A stretch of 16,270 nucleotides of DNA from DATLFA01 sp039934635 (GCA_039934635.1 JBDTLT010000116.1:1-16270), one strand, 5' to 3'. Positions 1-10,900 are shown, numbered from the stretch's first letter. Translations and numbers: made by a program. The notes: a model not told the origin generated them from the letters alone.

Positions 1-485
1 TCGCTGATCGAGTAGCCGACGATGCGTGTCGACCACAGATCTTTGATGGCGCACAAGTAGAGCTTGCCCTCGCTCGTTGCGTGCTCGGTTATATCCGTCA
101 GCCACACGACGTTGGCCGCGCTCGCAGTGAAGTCGCGATCCACCAGATCGTCATGCACCGGCGGACCAGCGCGACGTGAGAGCCCTCGCTTCTTCGCGAA
201 CACCGACCAGATCTGCTGTTGCGTGCACAGTCGCTGCACCCGATTCTCCGACGCCGCAATGCCACGCTCGACGAGTTGATCGGCGATGAAGCGATACCCG
301 AAGGCCGGATCATCGTGATGAATATCCATTGCGGCGTTGATCAAATGCGCGTCGTCCCATTCGCGATCGGTGACCGGATCCGCTTTCCATTTGTAAAACG
401 CCTGCTTGGAGAAGCCCAGCACCCGGCAAGTCATCGTGACAGGAATCCCGTCACCAGCAAGTTCGCAGACCAGCGGGTACATCAT
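1..485 (-). CDS. IS3-family transposase OrfB, catalytic subunit (partial, C-terminus outside window)
   Basis: This frame is open from 485 to the window edge and gives about 161 residues. The first part carries the HTH_21-like region of IS3 OrfB (HHDDPAFGYRFIADQL, about residues 56-71). The start of the RNase H-like DDE integrase core follows, with WLTDITEH at about 128-135, whose Asp131 is the first catalytic acidic residue. The other two catalytic residues lie outside the window. Two consecutive ATG codons (485 and 482) overlap the OrfA stop as ATGATG, so OrfB may be made by coupled reinitiation. Many IS3 elements instead use a -1 frameshift on an A-rich slippery site; here only AAAATGA is present. 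No stop or frameshift is seen in the visible part, so the element may be intact. Confidence 0.88.
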   Translation of the reverse strand, partial: MMYPLVCELAGDGIPVTMTCRVLGFSKQAFYKWKADPVTDREWDDAHLINAAMDIHHDDPAFGYRFIADQLVERGIAASENRVQRLCTQQQIWSVFAKKRGLSRRAGPPVHDDLVDRDFTASAANVVWLTDITEHATSEGKLYLCAIKDLWSTRIVGYSIS

Positions 486-766
486 TTTGGGAGCGACTCC
501 CGAGCGAAGAACGCCGCGGCGCGACGCAAGATCTCGTTCTCCTGCTCGAGCACCCGGATCCGTTTCTTGGCCTCGCGCAACTCCGCGGGCTCCGCGGAGG
601 TGACACCAGCAACGACACCGTCTTCGATGTCAGCGAGCTTGAGCCAACGATGCAGACACGCCTCGGAGATCCCGAAATCCTTCGCGATCTGCGTCAGCGT
701 CGCTTCCCGCTTGCGAGCCACCGCGACAACGTCACGACGAAACTCCAAAGGGAATGCTTTGGGCAT
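482..766 (-). CDS. IS3-family transposase OrfA, DNA-binding subunit
   Basis: The protein has 94 residues from an ATG at 766. That start is preferred over an upstream in-frame ATG at 799 because GGAAGGAAG (773-781) lies 6 bases ahead of it and the protein then begins MPKAFPLEFRRDVV, the usual start of such OrfA proteins. Residues 12-43 form the transposase_8-type helix-turn-helix (TLTQIAKDFGISEACLHRW). Residues 61-83 form the leucine-zipper-like coiled coil (AELREAKKRIRVLEQENEIL). In IS3 elements this protein binds the terminal repeats and its coiled coil mediates multimerisation, alone or as an OrfAB fusion. Length and domain order are normal for the family. The gene ends with TGA overlapping the OrfB start. 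Confidence 0.92.
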   Translation of the reverse strand: MPKAFPLEFRRDVVAVARKREATLTQIAKDFGISEACLHRWLKLADIEDGVVAGVTSAEPAELREAKKRIRVLEQENEILRRAAAFFARESLPK

Positions 767-833
767 GATGACTTCCTTCCAGCAAGGACGAATCCTCACA
801 CATCAGGAGTCAACCAGATCGGGGGCGGACCCC

Positions 834-1034
834 AACGCCCGCTTCCGCAGAGCGGTCCGACATCGCGGGCATTTCCCCAACGAGCAAGCCGCACTGAAAG
901 TGCTCTACCTCGTCGCCACCCACCGGCGCCCAAACCGAGAGAACCTCACCGGCAAAATCAACGGCTGGAAGCAGATACTCAACACGCTTACCATCCACTA
1001 CGGCGAACGAATCGAAGCAGCAATCAACCGATGA
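834..1034 (+). pseudogene. C-terminal remnant of an IS256/Mutator-family transposase
   Basis: Sixty-six codons encode NARFRRAVRHRGHFPNEQAA at the start and a tail ending in EAAINR before TGA (1032-1034). This is the recognisable C-terminal end of actinobacterial IS256-family transposases: the (L)NAR(F/Y)RRAVR.RGHFP.EQAALK signature followed by the W...LN tail. Everything upstream, including the catalytic DDE core, is missing on this side because IS3 sequence begins immediately before it. The plus-strand frame happens to stay open into the IS3 element back to 219, but that upstream part is antisense to OrfA/OrfB and is not protein sequence of this family. The fragment cannot encode an active transposase. 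Confidence 0.85.
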
Positions 1035-1043
1035 AATCACGAC

Positions 1044-1070
1044 CACTTACACAAAGAATCTGACAGACCC
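1044..1070 (+). repeat. Probable right terminal inverted repeat of the IS256-family element
   Basis: Shortly after the transposase stop comes CACTTACACAAAGAATCTGA followed by CAGACCC. IS256-family elements typically end like this: read inward, GGGTCTGTCAGATTCTTTGTG resembles the GGG(C/T)CTGTCA...TTTGTGTAA ends of actinobacterial members. The outer boundary is put at 1070. The partner repeat is not in the window, so the end is assigned by position and resemblance only. Confidence 0.6.
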
Positions 1071-1076
1071 TTGAGA

Positions 1077-1099
1077 GGGAGACCCATCGCCTGTCTCCC
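1077..1099. terminator. Small hairpin between convergent units, possible transcript end
   Basis: GGGAGAC (1077-1083) and GTCTCCC (1093-1099) form a perfect 7-bp stem with a 9-base loop. It lies 4 bases beyond the stop of the minus-strand leucine-rich-repeat gene and just past the IS256 end. No T-run follows on either strand, so it is not a classical intrinsic terminator. It could still mark the 3' end of the toxin/immunity transcript. This is weak evidence. Confidence 0.3.
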
Positions 1100-1102
1100 C
1101 CT

Positions 1103-1984
1103 TCATTGGTCGTCGCGACTAATCAGGGCCTGAACTTCACCGACGGATGGACGATAGGCAGGCCGAGATCGCATCCTGAGTTCCCTAAGGCTCGGTAGCT
1201 CAGTAAGAGGCGAGAGATCGCCGTCGACGACACGAGTGCTTCCGAACAACCACAACACTTCAAGATTCGCAAGACCTCGCAGCGGTCCCAAAGTCTCAAC
1301 GTCACCGCACTCGCTCGCATTAATAACACGCAACGTGCGTGCGCACGCTAGAGGCGAAAGATCGTAAATTCGACAGCCTTCGAGGTGAAGCTCTTCGAGC
1401 ACCGAGTCGAGAGACCGAAGCGGACCGATGTCTCCCAGCGGAGCGAGATAAACGGCAAGGTGTTTAAGGTCACCTAAATGCTCTACGCCCGCCAGCGACT
1501 GTACGCTCGGTCGATCCTTGAACCGAAGTCGCCTTAGCGAGGGGTTCCAACGGAGCGGCGTGAGATCAAACTCGTTGTAACTCCTAACAAGGAGATCCTT
1601 CAGCTGTGGTGCGTCGGCTACCGAGTGTTTGACCTGCCCCCAATTTGCAGCGACCGATTGCAATAGTGGAAAAGTTGCGAGGTCGATAGTCGCGGACGCC
1701 GCTGACTGGACGCTCAGAGATTCAAGCGACGCAGACAGCCGTCGCACAGGCGTCAAATCTTTTACTGATCGCGCCAAAATCGTCAGCCGCTTGATCGGCC
1801 ACGGCTGAAGAAACTCGAGGTTCGTATCCTTAAAGCCGTGAGCGTAATTCAGCGCAAGTCCGCTTACTCGACCCGACTCAATCGCGAGCGATGTTTCGGT
1901 GGACCATGCGTCCGTAACGACTAGATCCGTCCCGCCTTCAACTTGCTCGAGCCGATATCCAGGACGCAGGTCATTGATGGCCAT
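1103..1984 (-). CDS. Leucine-rich-repeat protein, candidate immunity protein for the adjacent RHS toxin
   Basis: The protein has 293 residues and no signal peptide or membrane segment, so it is probably cytoplasmic. From about residue 60 to 275 it contains irregular leucine-rich repeats with a period of roughly 20-27 residues, for example LKHLAVYLAPLGDIGPLRSL, LEELHLEGCRIYDLSPLACA and LEVLWLFGSTRVVDGDLSPL. These predict a curved binding solenoid. The start is taken as ATG at 1984 because AAGGTGA lies 5-8 bases ahead, inside the end of the RHS gene. A GTG at 1993 overlapping the RHS stop (GTGA) is the alternative and would add three residues. Its position directly after a toxin tip, with translational coupling, is the standard place for a polymorphic-toxin immunity gene. 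Immunity by binding the nuclease tip is inferred, not shown. Its base composition is less GC-rich than that of the RHS shell. Confidence 0.82.
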   Translation of the reverse strand: MAINDLRPGYRLEQVEGGTDLVVTDAWSTETSLAIESGRVSGLALNYAHGFKDTNLEFLQPWPIKRLTILARSVKDLTPVRRLSASLESLSVQSAASATIDLATFPLLQSVAANWGQVKHSVADAPQLKDLLVRSYNEFDLTPLRWNPSLRRLRFKDRPSVQSLAGVEHLGDLKHLAVYLAPLGDIGPLRSLDSVLEELHLEGCRIYDLSPLACARTLRVINASECGDVETLGPLRGLANLEVLWLFGSTRVVDGDLSPLTELPSLRELRMRSRPAYRPSVGEVQALISRDDQ

Positions 1985-1989
1985 CACGT

Positions 1990-4900
1990 TCACCTTACAT
2001 AAGGCTGGTTTGGCATCAGATCGAGCCGCGCCGGACCAATCGGATTCACGACATTGAGGAGGTTGTCAACGCCACCCTTCGAGTCTACTAAGAGCTGCTC
2101 AGCAATTTCGCGATCAAGCTTGGTCCCCGGAACAGCGAAACGTTGTGCCGCGTCGACCTCTGCTTGCGTGAATTTGCCGCTCGCCACGTGCTGTTGGAGC
2201 CTCACCGAAATATTTCCAGACTGACCAACGTACTCGCCTAGCGGCGTCGACACCACGTAGTTACCGGATTCGACTGGTGCCGTCACTCTCCCGATTCCGG
2301 ACGTCGTGGTCGAGCCGAGGGTGCTCCCTCCTCCGCTGAAGAGTTGGCCGCCGCCTTCGAGGCCGCCGCTCAAAACACCGCCGATGATGCCGGATCGCAC
2401 CGCGTTCTGGGTTAAGGGGTCGCCGTTTAGGGCGTTGCTAACGACTTGTGACGCGACACCGGCAGCAGCTCCACAAAGGCTCGCGCCCGCTATTGCGGCG
2501 GTGCCCCCGGCTTCGACGCTTGCGAGGGCGAGGCCGGCCTCGCAAGCGGCGAATGTCGTGATACCGGCAACGATCGGTGCGGCAACCTCGGCCACGTTCT
2601 TGAGTGCAGAGCCGTAGCAGTTATGGCCTAAGAAGCCACAGCCTCCGCCGCCTTGGTCGACGGGGTCGATGGTGCCGTCGCGGAGGCCTTCGAGAACGGT
2701 GTTGACACCGGTGAACGGTGCGTTGGCGGCGCCTGCGGCTTGTTCGGGTGTGATGGCGTTCGGCGTCATGAAGGCGTCGAAGATGCCGCCGGTTTGCTGG
2801 TAGGCGTTTTCTTGGCAAACCTGGCCGCAGTCGGGTTTGAGATCGATGCCGCCGACTACTGCTGCGAGGCAGTACTCGTCGCAGGTGGCGAAGAAGTCGA
2901 TTCCGCTGTCTTGTTGTGCGCTGGCGGCTACGTCGACTTGTGCAGCTTCCACGGTGGCTGGTTGTGGCGCCGGGTTGAGGTCGTAGTAGCCGGGGCAGGC
3001 GGTCATGTCGTAGGTGCACTGGTCATAGACCGGTGTGGGCGCGGGTGCGGGCGCGGCGACCGGATCGATGTAGATGCCGGGGCAGGCGAAAGGATCGATA
3101 GAGCAGCCGTCGACCTCCGGCGCGGGTGCAGGTGGTGGATCGCAACCGAGGGCGCAGGGGTCGTAGTAGCAGCCTCCCGCACAGGGGTCGTAGAGCTCGT
3201 AGGGGATCGGTTCGGGCGCGGCGGGTGGGACGGGGTCGTCGACCCAATAGTCGGAGCAGTTGTAGGCCTCGTCGCAGGTTGTTTGGTAGTAGTGCCCGTC
3301 GGGGTCCATGAACGAGATGGGGTTGCCGGCGGCGTAGGTGTAGCGGTTGAGCGAGATCGGCGCGCCGAGCTCGCCGCGGATGGTGTCGCGTGAGCGGAAC
3401 GTGGCGGTGGCTGGTGCGTACCAGCGGGCGCCCATCAACACATCGGTCGATGTCGGGTCGGTGTAGTCCCCTTGGAAGCCGACGTTGGCACCAGTACTCC
3501 CAGTGGTGGTGATCGTCTTGCCGAATGGGTCGTAGATGGCGGTGTCGGTGAGGGTGCCGGCGGTGTCGAGCCAGAACCCGAGATCGCCGTGACGGTTCAA
3601 TCCGGCGAGCCGGGTGGTGGCACCGTTTTGTGTGCCCAACAGCCGTTCTGATGGCGACCTCGAGTACTTGATGCCAGCGGCGAGCGACGGGTCGATCGAG
3701 GTGCCGTTGTAGGCGAACGTCTGGGCCGAGCCGACGTTGCGCGTCGCGAGGCGATCAAGCGCGTCGTAGGTGTAGTTGATCGTCGAGCCCGAGGTCGTCA
3801 TGGCGGTCATGCGACCGAAGTTGTCGAACGTGGCGTCGTTGACGGTGGTCGCGCCGTTCATGATTTTGTCGAGGGTGCCCCGCGGATCCCACGTGTAGGT
3901 ACCTTCGGGTCCGCTGGTGATGCGGTTGCGTTGGTCGTACGCCCAGGACTGCACGGTCGCGTTGGTGACGACATTGGTGCGGTTACCGGCGGCATCCCAG
4001 CGGTAGTCCGTCGTGGTCGTCGACGCGGAGGCCCGGTTGTATCGAGTGAGCCGACCGGCGCGGTCGTAGCTGTAGTCGTAGGTGCCCTCGGCCGCGTTGC
4101 CGGCGCCGGGCATCGACAGCACTTGTTGCGTGACGTTGTTGTCGGCGTCGTAGGTGTACGTAGAGGTTTGTTTTGTGGTGCCCGTACCGGTTTTGGAGGT
4201 GTCGGTGGCGAGCCGTCCGATGGTGTCGTAGTCGTAGGTGCGATACGGCGTCGATGAGCCGGGTGTCCCGTAGTCGACGCGGGTTCCTTGTCCGGCGTCG
4301 TTGAAGGTGTAGTTGAAGGTCTTGCCGGTCAATGGTTCGGCGGCGGTGGTCATGCGGCCGCGGTTGTCGTAGCCGAAGCTGTGATTGCCCGCGGGGTCGT
4401 TGCGGGTCAGCATCTGGCTATCGCCGTTGTAGGTGGCGATCATGTTCCCCGCGGGGCCGGCAGCACCGACGAGGAGCGACCGGTCGTCGTAGACGAGTGT
4501 CTGGGTTCCGGACGGGTGCGACAGCGTGGTGGGCCGCGACGCGAGGTCGTAGCCGAACGTCTTCGACAGTGCGCCTGATGTTTGGCCGGTGAGACGCGCC
4601 AGCGCGTCGTAGGTGTTGGTGATCGTGATCGCACCAGGTTGCTTGTCTTGAGTGAGCAAACCGCCGGCGTCGTAGACCGATGTCCACGTGCGATCGGCGG
4701 TTGCGGGGTGCGCGGTGGTCGTCGGTTCGACGACGGTGTCTTGGAGTCCCCACGGGTTGTACGTGGTGATCACGTCGTAGTCGGCGACCGGCGCGGGATA
4801 TGTGGGTTCGGCGGCGGCGGGGAGGATTTCGACTGCGGCGTAGGACTCGGAGTATTCGTCGCCGGTGGTCCACGACCAACTGGTCGCCGACACCGCACCG

Positions 4901-7900
4901 GTTTTCACTTCGGTCTCGTGGCGGATAGTGACCCCCGCGCTGCCGCCGTAGCCGTTACCCGAACTGTGGCTCGTCGCGGTGTCGTAGAGCTCGGTCCAAC
5001 CGGCCGCGGGGGTCAGCGGGGTGCTCGCGTATTCGTGTAGCCCGATCGCGGCGACGGTCTCCGCGTTGGCGTTGGTGGTCGGGCTGATCGTCAAGTTGAC
5101 CGTGGCCGAGCCGCCGGTGCCGACGTCGGCGGCGCCGTGCACGGCGGTGCCGACGCCGCCGTGGTTCGAGTACCGGTAGACCTCCATTGAAACGACGTAG
5201 GTCGATCCGGAGCCGGCGTTGACGGTGATGTTGGTGCTGCTGCCGTTGGCGGTGGCGGTGAAGATCGACACCATCGACTTGTTGCCATTGGTGTACGTGT
5301 CGGTGGCGCGTTCGTTCCACGTCAACGACTGGCTGTCGCTGATGCCGAGGTTCGGAGTCCCGCCACCGGCGTAGGTGGCGACGACCACGAAGAGTTCACC
5401 GGCGGTCGACGTCGCGCCGTTCACTACGGCGGAGGCGTTGTTGGCGGTGGCGCGGTTGACCAATGTCCGGCTCGGCGTGGATCCGCCGCCCGGTGCGACC
5501 AGTGGCTGCACGTAGTACTCGTCGAGATAGATGTCGCGGGTCGCGGTGGACGACATCGAGATGGCGGCGCGGCCGTTGGTGAGCGACGCGTCGACGATGG
5601 TTACGTTCCATGTGACTGGCTCGGCGGTGCCGTCGACCCACACGCGGGCGCGCAGGGTGGATCCGTAGGCTTGGAATCGCACTCGGTAGGAGTTGTTCGC
5701 GGCGAAGGTCATCGCGCTCGATACCAACGTCGTTTCGGTCGACGACACGACTTTCTTGATGCGCAGTTGGTTGGCGGCCATGTCGAGCGACACTGCGTAG
5801 CCGTTGGTCAGGTTGTGGTTGTTGGTGGCCCACGCGGTGGAGCCGCGCAGCCATAGCTTCGTTTCGCCGTTGCCGACGCTGGCTGAGGTCCGTACGACCG
5901 ACACCACTTCGGCGTCGGTGTTCGTGGTGGTCGCGTCGCCGAGCGCGCGAGCCCATCCAGTGGCGGTGGTCGCCTTCAGATGGCCTGCGCCACCGTTGAG
6001 ACCGGTGATCGCGCCTTGGACGTCGACGGCGCCGCCGCTGTTCGCGGCGGTCGTCCACTTCGATGCCCAGGTCGCGCCGTTGTTGCCGGCGAAGTCGTCC
6101 TCGGCGACGGGGTTGACCGCGTTGCCGCGAGGGTTGCGCTGGCGGGTCAAGTTCCCTGCGGTGTCATAGCCGTAGGTGGCGGTGAGGTTTACGAACCCGT
6201 CTTTGGGTTGGGTCACTTTTGTCAGCCGGCCGAGTGGGTCGTAGGACAATGTCGTCGTGTAGCCGCGGCCGGAGGTCGCCGCGACGACGCGGCCGTCGCT
6301 GTCGTAGGCGGCGAGTGTTTTGGTGACGTAGCTCGATGCGGTGTCCGACGCCCACGCGGCCTGTGACACGGCGCGGCCGGCTTGGTCGTATTCGATGCGG
6401 CTCTGGCGGCCGAGTTGGTCGGTGACGCGTACTGGGCTGCCGAGCACGTCGTGGGTGGAGGTCGTGGTCTTGTTGGCGGTGTCGGTCATCGTCGTGATCT
6501 CCGATGCCGCGTTGTAGGCGACGGTCGAGGTGACGAGTTGCGGTGAGGTGGTTTTGGTTTGGCGGCCGAGGTCGTCGTATTCGAAGTAGGTGGTCTTGGC
6601 TGTGCCGCCGGTAACGGTCGTCGCGGTTTGCGGTCCGGGCGCGCCGACCTGTGGCGTGACGGTGACGTCGCGCACGATCTGTTTTTGGAAGCGTGTCTCG
6701 TTGCGGGTGTCGTAGCCGAATTCGGTGCGAGCACCGGTCTGGTCCACTACTGCGTACAGGTTGAGTGGGTCGTTGTAGGTGTAGTTGATTTCGCCGCGCG
6801 GGTTGGCCCCGATCGCGGGATCCTTTTGTTTCGTGGCCCGGTTGTAGATGTCGTATTCGAAGTTGGTGGTGTTGCCACGCCGATCGGTTTGACCGGTCAG
6901 ATTGCCGACGGCGTCGTAGGCGTAGGACTCGGTCGGTGTGATCGGCGATCCGCCCGCCGGGGTGTACGTCGGATAGGTGATGACGCTGCGCCGGCCGAGC
7001 GTGTCGAACGCGATCGTCGTGATGTTGCCGCGTTCGTCTTTCTGATGGGTGTTGTCGCCGAAGGTGTTGTAGCCGACGTCGACTTGCGGGTTCACGTTCG
7101 ATGGCGCGCCTCCGCCGGATTCGGCGGCGACGGTCGGAGAGATCGTGCCATAGGGGCGCCCGACTTCGTCGTTGAGGTACTGGATTTTGAACGCGTTGGG
7201 ATTGGCGCCGGCTTCGTTGCCGCGCGGGGGAACCATCGTGGCGCGGAATCCGCGCGAGTCGTAGGTGTAGGAGGTGACGAGATCGGTGGCGCCGTTCTCC
7301 ACGGTCTCGGTCAACGGCCGGCCCGCGCTGTCATAGCTGTAGCGGACTTCTGCGGTGCCGACGCCGCCGGTCTGTACGCCGCTTTGCGTCGTCGTCGACG
7401 TCAGCGGCTGTCCGGCGGCGTTGAGGGTGACGGTGGTGGTGCGCCCGACCCCGGCGAGGGTCGTCGAGGTCAGTCGGCCGGCATTGTCGTACGTGCGTGT
7501 CGTGGTGCGCAGCGGTGCGCTGGCATCGGCGGGGCCGCCTTCTTTCAGGGTGAGCGCGTCACCGGCGGCGTCGTAGGTGGTGAGCGAGACCAAGATGTCG
7601 CGGGTGGGCGACACGCCGGGGTCGAGCTGATAGTTCTTCGTTACGACCTTGGAGACGCGATCGGCGTTGTCGTAGGTGGTTTCGGTGCGGTGCGCGAGGG
7701 CGTCGAGCGTCGCGGTCACCCGCGAGGCGTTGTCGTATTCGGTTTGTGACAGCGTTGTGCCCGACGCCGCGAGCAGCGCGGTCGTCGTGGTCGATCCGGC
7801 GTAGACGCCGAGGGATTCGATCTTGGTGGGCAGCACTCGGTCGTTGAAGGTGGTGCGCAGCCACCGACCGGCGGCGTCCTGAGTCAAGATGACGTTGCCG

Positions 7901-10900
7901 GCGGCGTCGTAGCGGCGTTGCATCACGCCGCTGAGCACGTCGGTCGTCTGATACAACCGGTCGATGGCGTCGTAGGTGTTCGTGGTGCGCCGCAGCGCGT
8001 CCGGGGCGACCGACCCGCCGATATCGGTGGCGTCGATCTGTGTCTTGTTGGAGTTGGCGTCGTAGGTGGTGGTGATCTTTTGGCGATGCACCAAACCCGA
8101 GACGATGTTGGTCACCGCGGGCCCAGTTTCGGTCAACACGTTGTTGATGGCGTCATAGGTGAACGTCGTCGAGACGCCCGACGGGTACGCGGTGGACACC
8201 TGTGTCGAGGTGATCAGTCGGCCCAGCGAGTCGTAGACGATGCGGCGGTCGTCGCCGCCGGTGTCGGACACTCGAGCGAGGTCGCCGTTGGAGAAGTACT
8301 CGTAGGTGGTGGTCTCGCCGAGCACGTCGATGTACGTCTTCAGCAAGCCTGCCGGTTGTGTTCCGGCGCCGCCGTAACCGACCTCCGCGCCGGTCGTGTA
8401 CGCCCAGGTCTCTGACGGCAGGCCAGGAGCGTGGCGCGACTGGATCATTCGCAGCAAGCGTTGCGGCGCGGTGGTGCCGTAGTCGGAGATCGTGCAGTAG
8501 GTGTCGGCGTCAGGAAGCCCGTCGCCGGTGGCATCGGCGGTGCGGCCGTCGCAGACCTTGGTCCGGTTGCCGGCGTCGTCGTAGCCGTAGAAGTTCGACT
8601 CGCCCGCCGCGTTGGTCGTCTTGATTACGCGTAGTTTGGTGTCGTAGACGAAACTCGAGGTGTGGCCGTTGGCGTCGGTCACCGAGCTGCGCATCGTGGT
8701 CGAAGGGTCATAGGTGTACGTCGTGGGCGTCGCCACACCCGGTGAATACTCTTTGATCATCTCGCCGTCGGCGGAGTAGATCTGCTGCGAGGCCTTGTTG
8801 TCCCAGTTCGTCTGGATATCGGCGTAGCGTTCGTCGAGGTACTTCGACGTTATTTCAAACGGCGCCGACGTCTGTTGCGAATACTGAAACTTTGAAAGAT
8901 CGCCGAGGCCGTTCTTGACGGTGGTGATCCGTCCGGTGGTGCCGTAGGTCAGCTCGAAGTTCGTCTGACCTTTGGCGTCGACGTCCTTGTAGATCTTTCC
9001 GTTTGCTTGGGCTTGCCACGTGTAGTTATGGCAATACGTCGGACCACGCGGGTCGCACATTTTCGTCAGGCGGACCTCGCCCGGATAGCTGGTCGTGTCA
9101 TAGGTGTAGGTCCACGTGAACACACCGCCCGCCGGGTTGTTGATCTCCGCCGACGTGATGCGGAAGTTGGTGGTGCCGCCGGTGGTGTTCAGTCGGATCT
9201 GGCGGCCCGATGCGATATCGGTGAGCTTGATCTTGCCGTCGGTCGCGATCGTCGAATAGTCGATGTTCAAGACGCGACCGAACGGATCGGTGATCGAGGT
9301 GGCGTAGTTGCCGGGGTTCGTCGCCGGCGCCGCGAACGTGTACAACGTGCCGTCGCCGGTGGTGAGCGTCTTCACCGTCGATGCCGTGCCAGTCAACGCG
9401 CCGATGTAACCGGGAGGTGGTGCCCAACCGGCGCCGCTACCGGAGAGGTTGGTGAGGCTGTATTCGTCGAAAGTGACCGTCGATGCGATGCCGCCCATAG
9501 ATGACAGTGCGGCGCGGCCCGACGTGGTGATCGACGAGTCCGTGGTCGACAGCGTCCAACCCGATGGTTCCGTCGTGCCGTCTTGCCAGATCTTGGCTTG
9601 TAGCATGTTGCCCTGCGCCCGGAAGCGCAGATTGAAGAATGCGTTTGCTGCCGGAGTGAAGGTGCCTGACGCGAGGCCGGTCTCGACGTTGCTCACGATC
9701 TTCGAGATCGAGAACGCGCCCGATGCCTGCACCCACACGAAGTAGCCGTTGGTCAAGATTTCGCCGTCGGTCGAGTTCCATGTCGTCGACCCTCGCAGCC
9801 ACGTCAGGCCAAATACGCCACCGCTGGTGTTGTCGAACTTGACCTTGGTGAGGACTTCGGCATCGGTGTTATCCGTCGCGGCGGTGCCCAACGCACGGCC
9901 GCGGCCCAGACCGGCATTGATCGACATCCGGCCGGCGTTGGACTGGATGTCGACCGTTGCCCCTGAGCCGTGGGACGACGTCGTCCAATTCGTTGCGTTC
10001 CATCCCGAGCCGTTGGTGCCGGTGAAGGAGTCCGCGATGATCGTGCCGCCAGTACCGCTGGTGGGAGTCTGACGTTCCCGGCGCCCATCGGGATACTGGA
10101 GATCCATGTTCGGGTTCCCAGAGACTTGTTCCCAGCGCATGAAGAACGGAGACGACCAGCCGCTTCCGAACGGGCCTGGTTTCGAATCAAACGTGTTGTA
10201 GGTGCGCGGCAACGACAACGCCGGGCCGGTCGAGTTCACCTTCACATCGGTCTCGGTGAACGCCATGTTGCCGACCAACGAGTTGACGCCGCCGAGATAG
10301 CCGCCAAGACCGTCATAACCCAACTGCGCCGGCGCCCGCCGCAGCTTGAAGCCCGACGTCGGCGTGGTGATCAACCCGCCGGTGTCCTTGGTGAGGACCC
10401 GCCAGTAATAGTCGGTGTTCGCCGACAGCGAACCGCTCGTCGGCGTGAACGACGGCGACGCCAACCACCCCGATGTCGGGCTCGGAGAACCGCCGAATGC
10501 GGGATCAGTCGAGAACTCGAACTTGTAGGTGACCGTGTCACCATTGGGGTCCGTAACCGTGTTCACCGACATCGCCGGCGTGTCCGTCACCAACACCGAG
10601 TTGTGGATCGGCAAGGGATTCACCACCGCCGGCGGCGGCGCGCCGTTGGTCGTATAAGTCACGACCAACGTCGCGTTGAACGCCTTCTTCGACGGATCTG
10701 TCGACTCGTCCCCCGTGAAGGCCACCGCTTGGTTCCACTGCGATGCCGACACCCAACCCGACACCAAGCCTGTCACGTCGATCGTTCCGGAATAGTCGAA
10801 GCTCGTCGACCCCCACACGGTCGGATCGACCGTGGTGTATGACCAGCTTGCAGGGTTCGACGTCGTCGCTTTGTGGACGTGGATCGGCGAGTACTGGTTG

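Larger units (their letters stand above)
1..834 (-). mobile_element. IS3-family insertion sequence, partial (left part outside window)
   Basis: The stretch holds an OrfA/OrfB pair typical of IS3-family elements, read on the minus strand. OrfB runs off the window edge, so the far end of the element is not visible. The near end is placed at about 834 because homology to an unrelated IS256-family transposase begins exactly there. Read on the minus strand, the sequence entering the element would start TGGGGTCCGCCCCC, which has the TG terminus usual for IS3 ends and a GC-rich inverted-repeat look. This end is inferred from the homology break; the matching inverted repeat and target duplication lie outside the window. 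Confidence 0.75.

Noticed and set aside
219..1034. Plus-strand open frame of 271 codons spanning the left end
   Set aside because: Only codons from about 834 onward resemble a protein family (IS256 transposase tail). The rest is antisense to the IS3 OrfA/OrfB genes.
2621..3019. Arginine-rich minus-strand frame of 132 codons overlapping the RHS gene
   Set aside because: It is an alternative frame of the RHS linker region with low-complexity Arg/His composition and no independent support.
6559..7749. Long plus-strand frame of 396 codons inside the RHS gene
   Set aside because: It is antisense to YD repeats, Val/Gly/Arg-rich with no domain, as expected for the complement of high-GC repeat codons.
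3500..9100. Frequent short DNA repeats such as GTCGTAGGTG that could suggest a repeat array
   Set aside because: These are the reverse complement of Thr-Tyr-Asp codons of YD repeats at irregular spacing, so they are coding repeats and not CRISPR or another DNA array.
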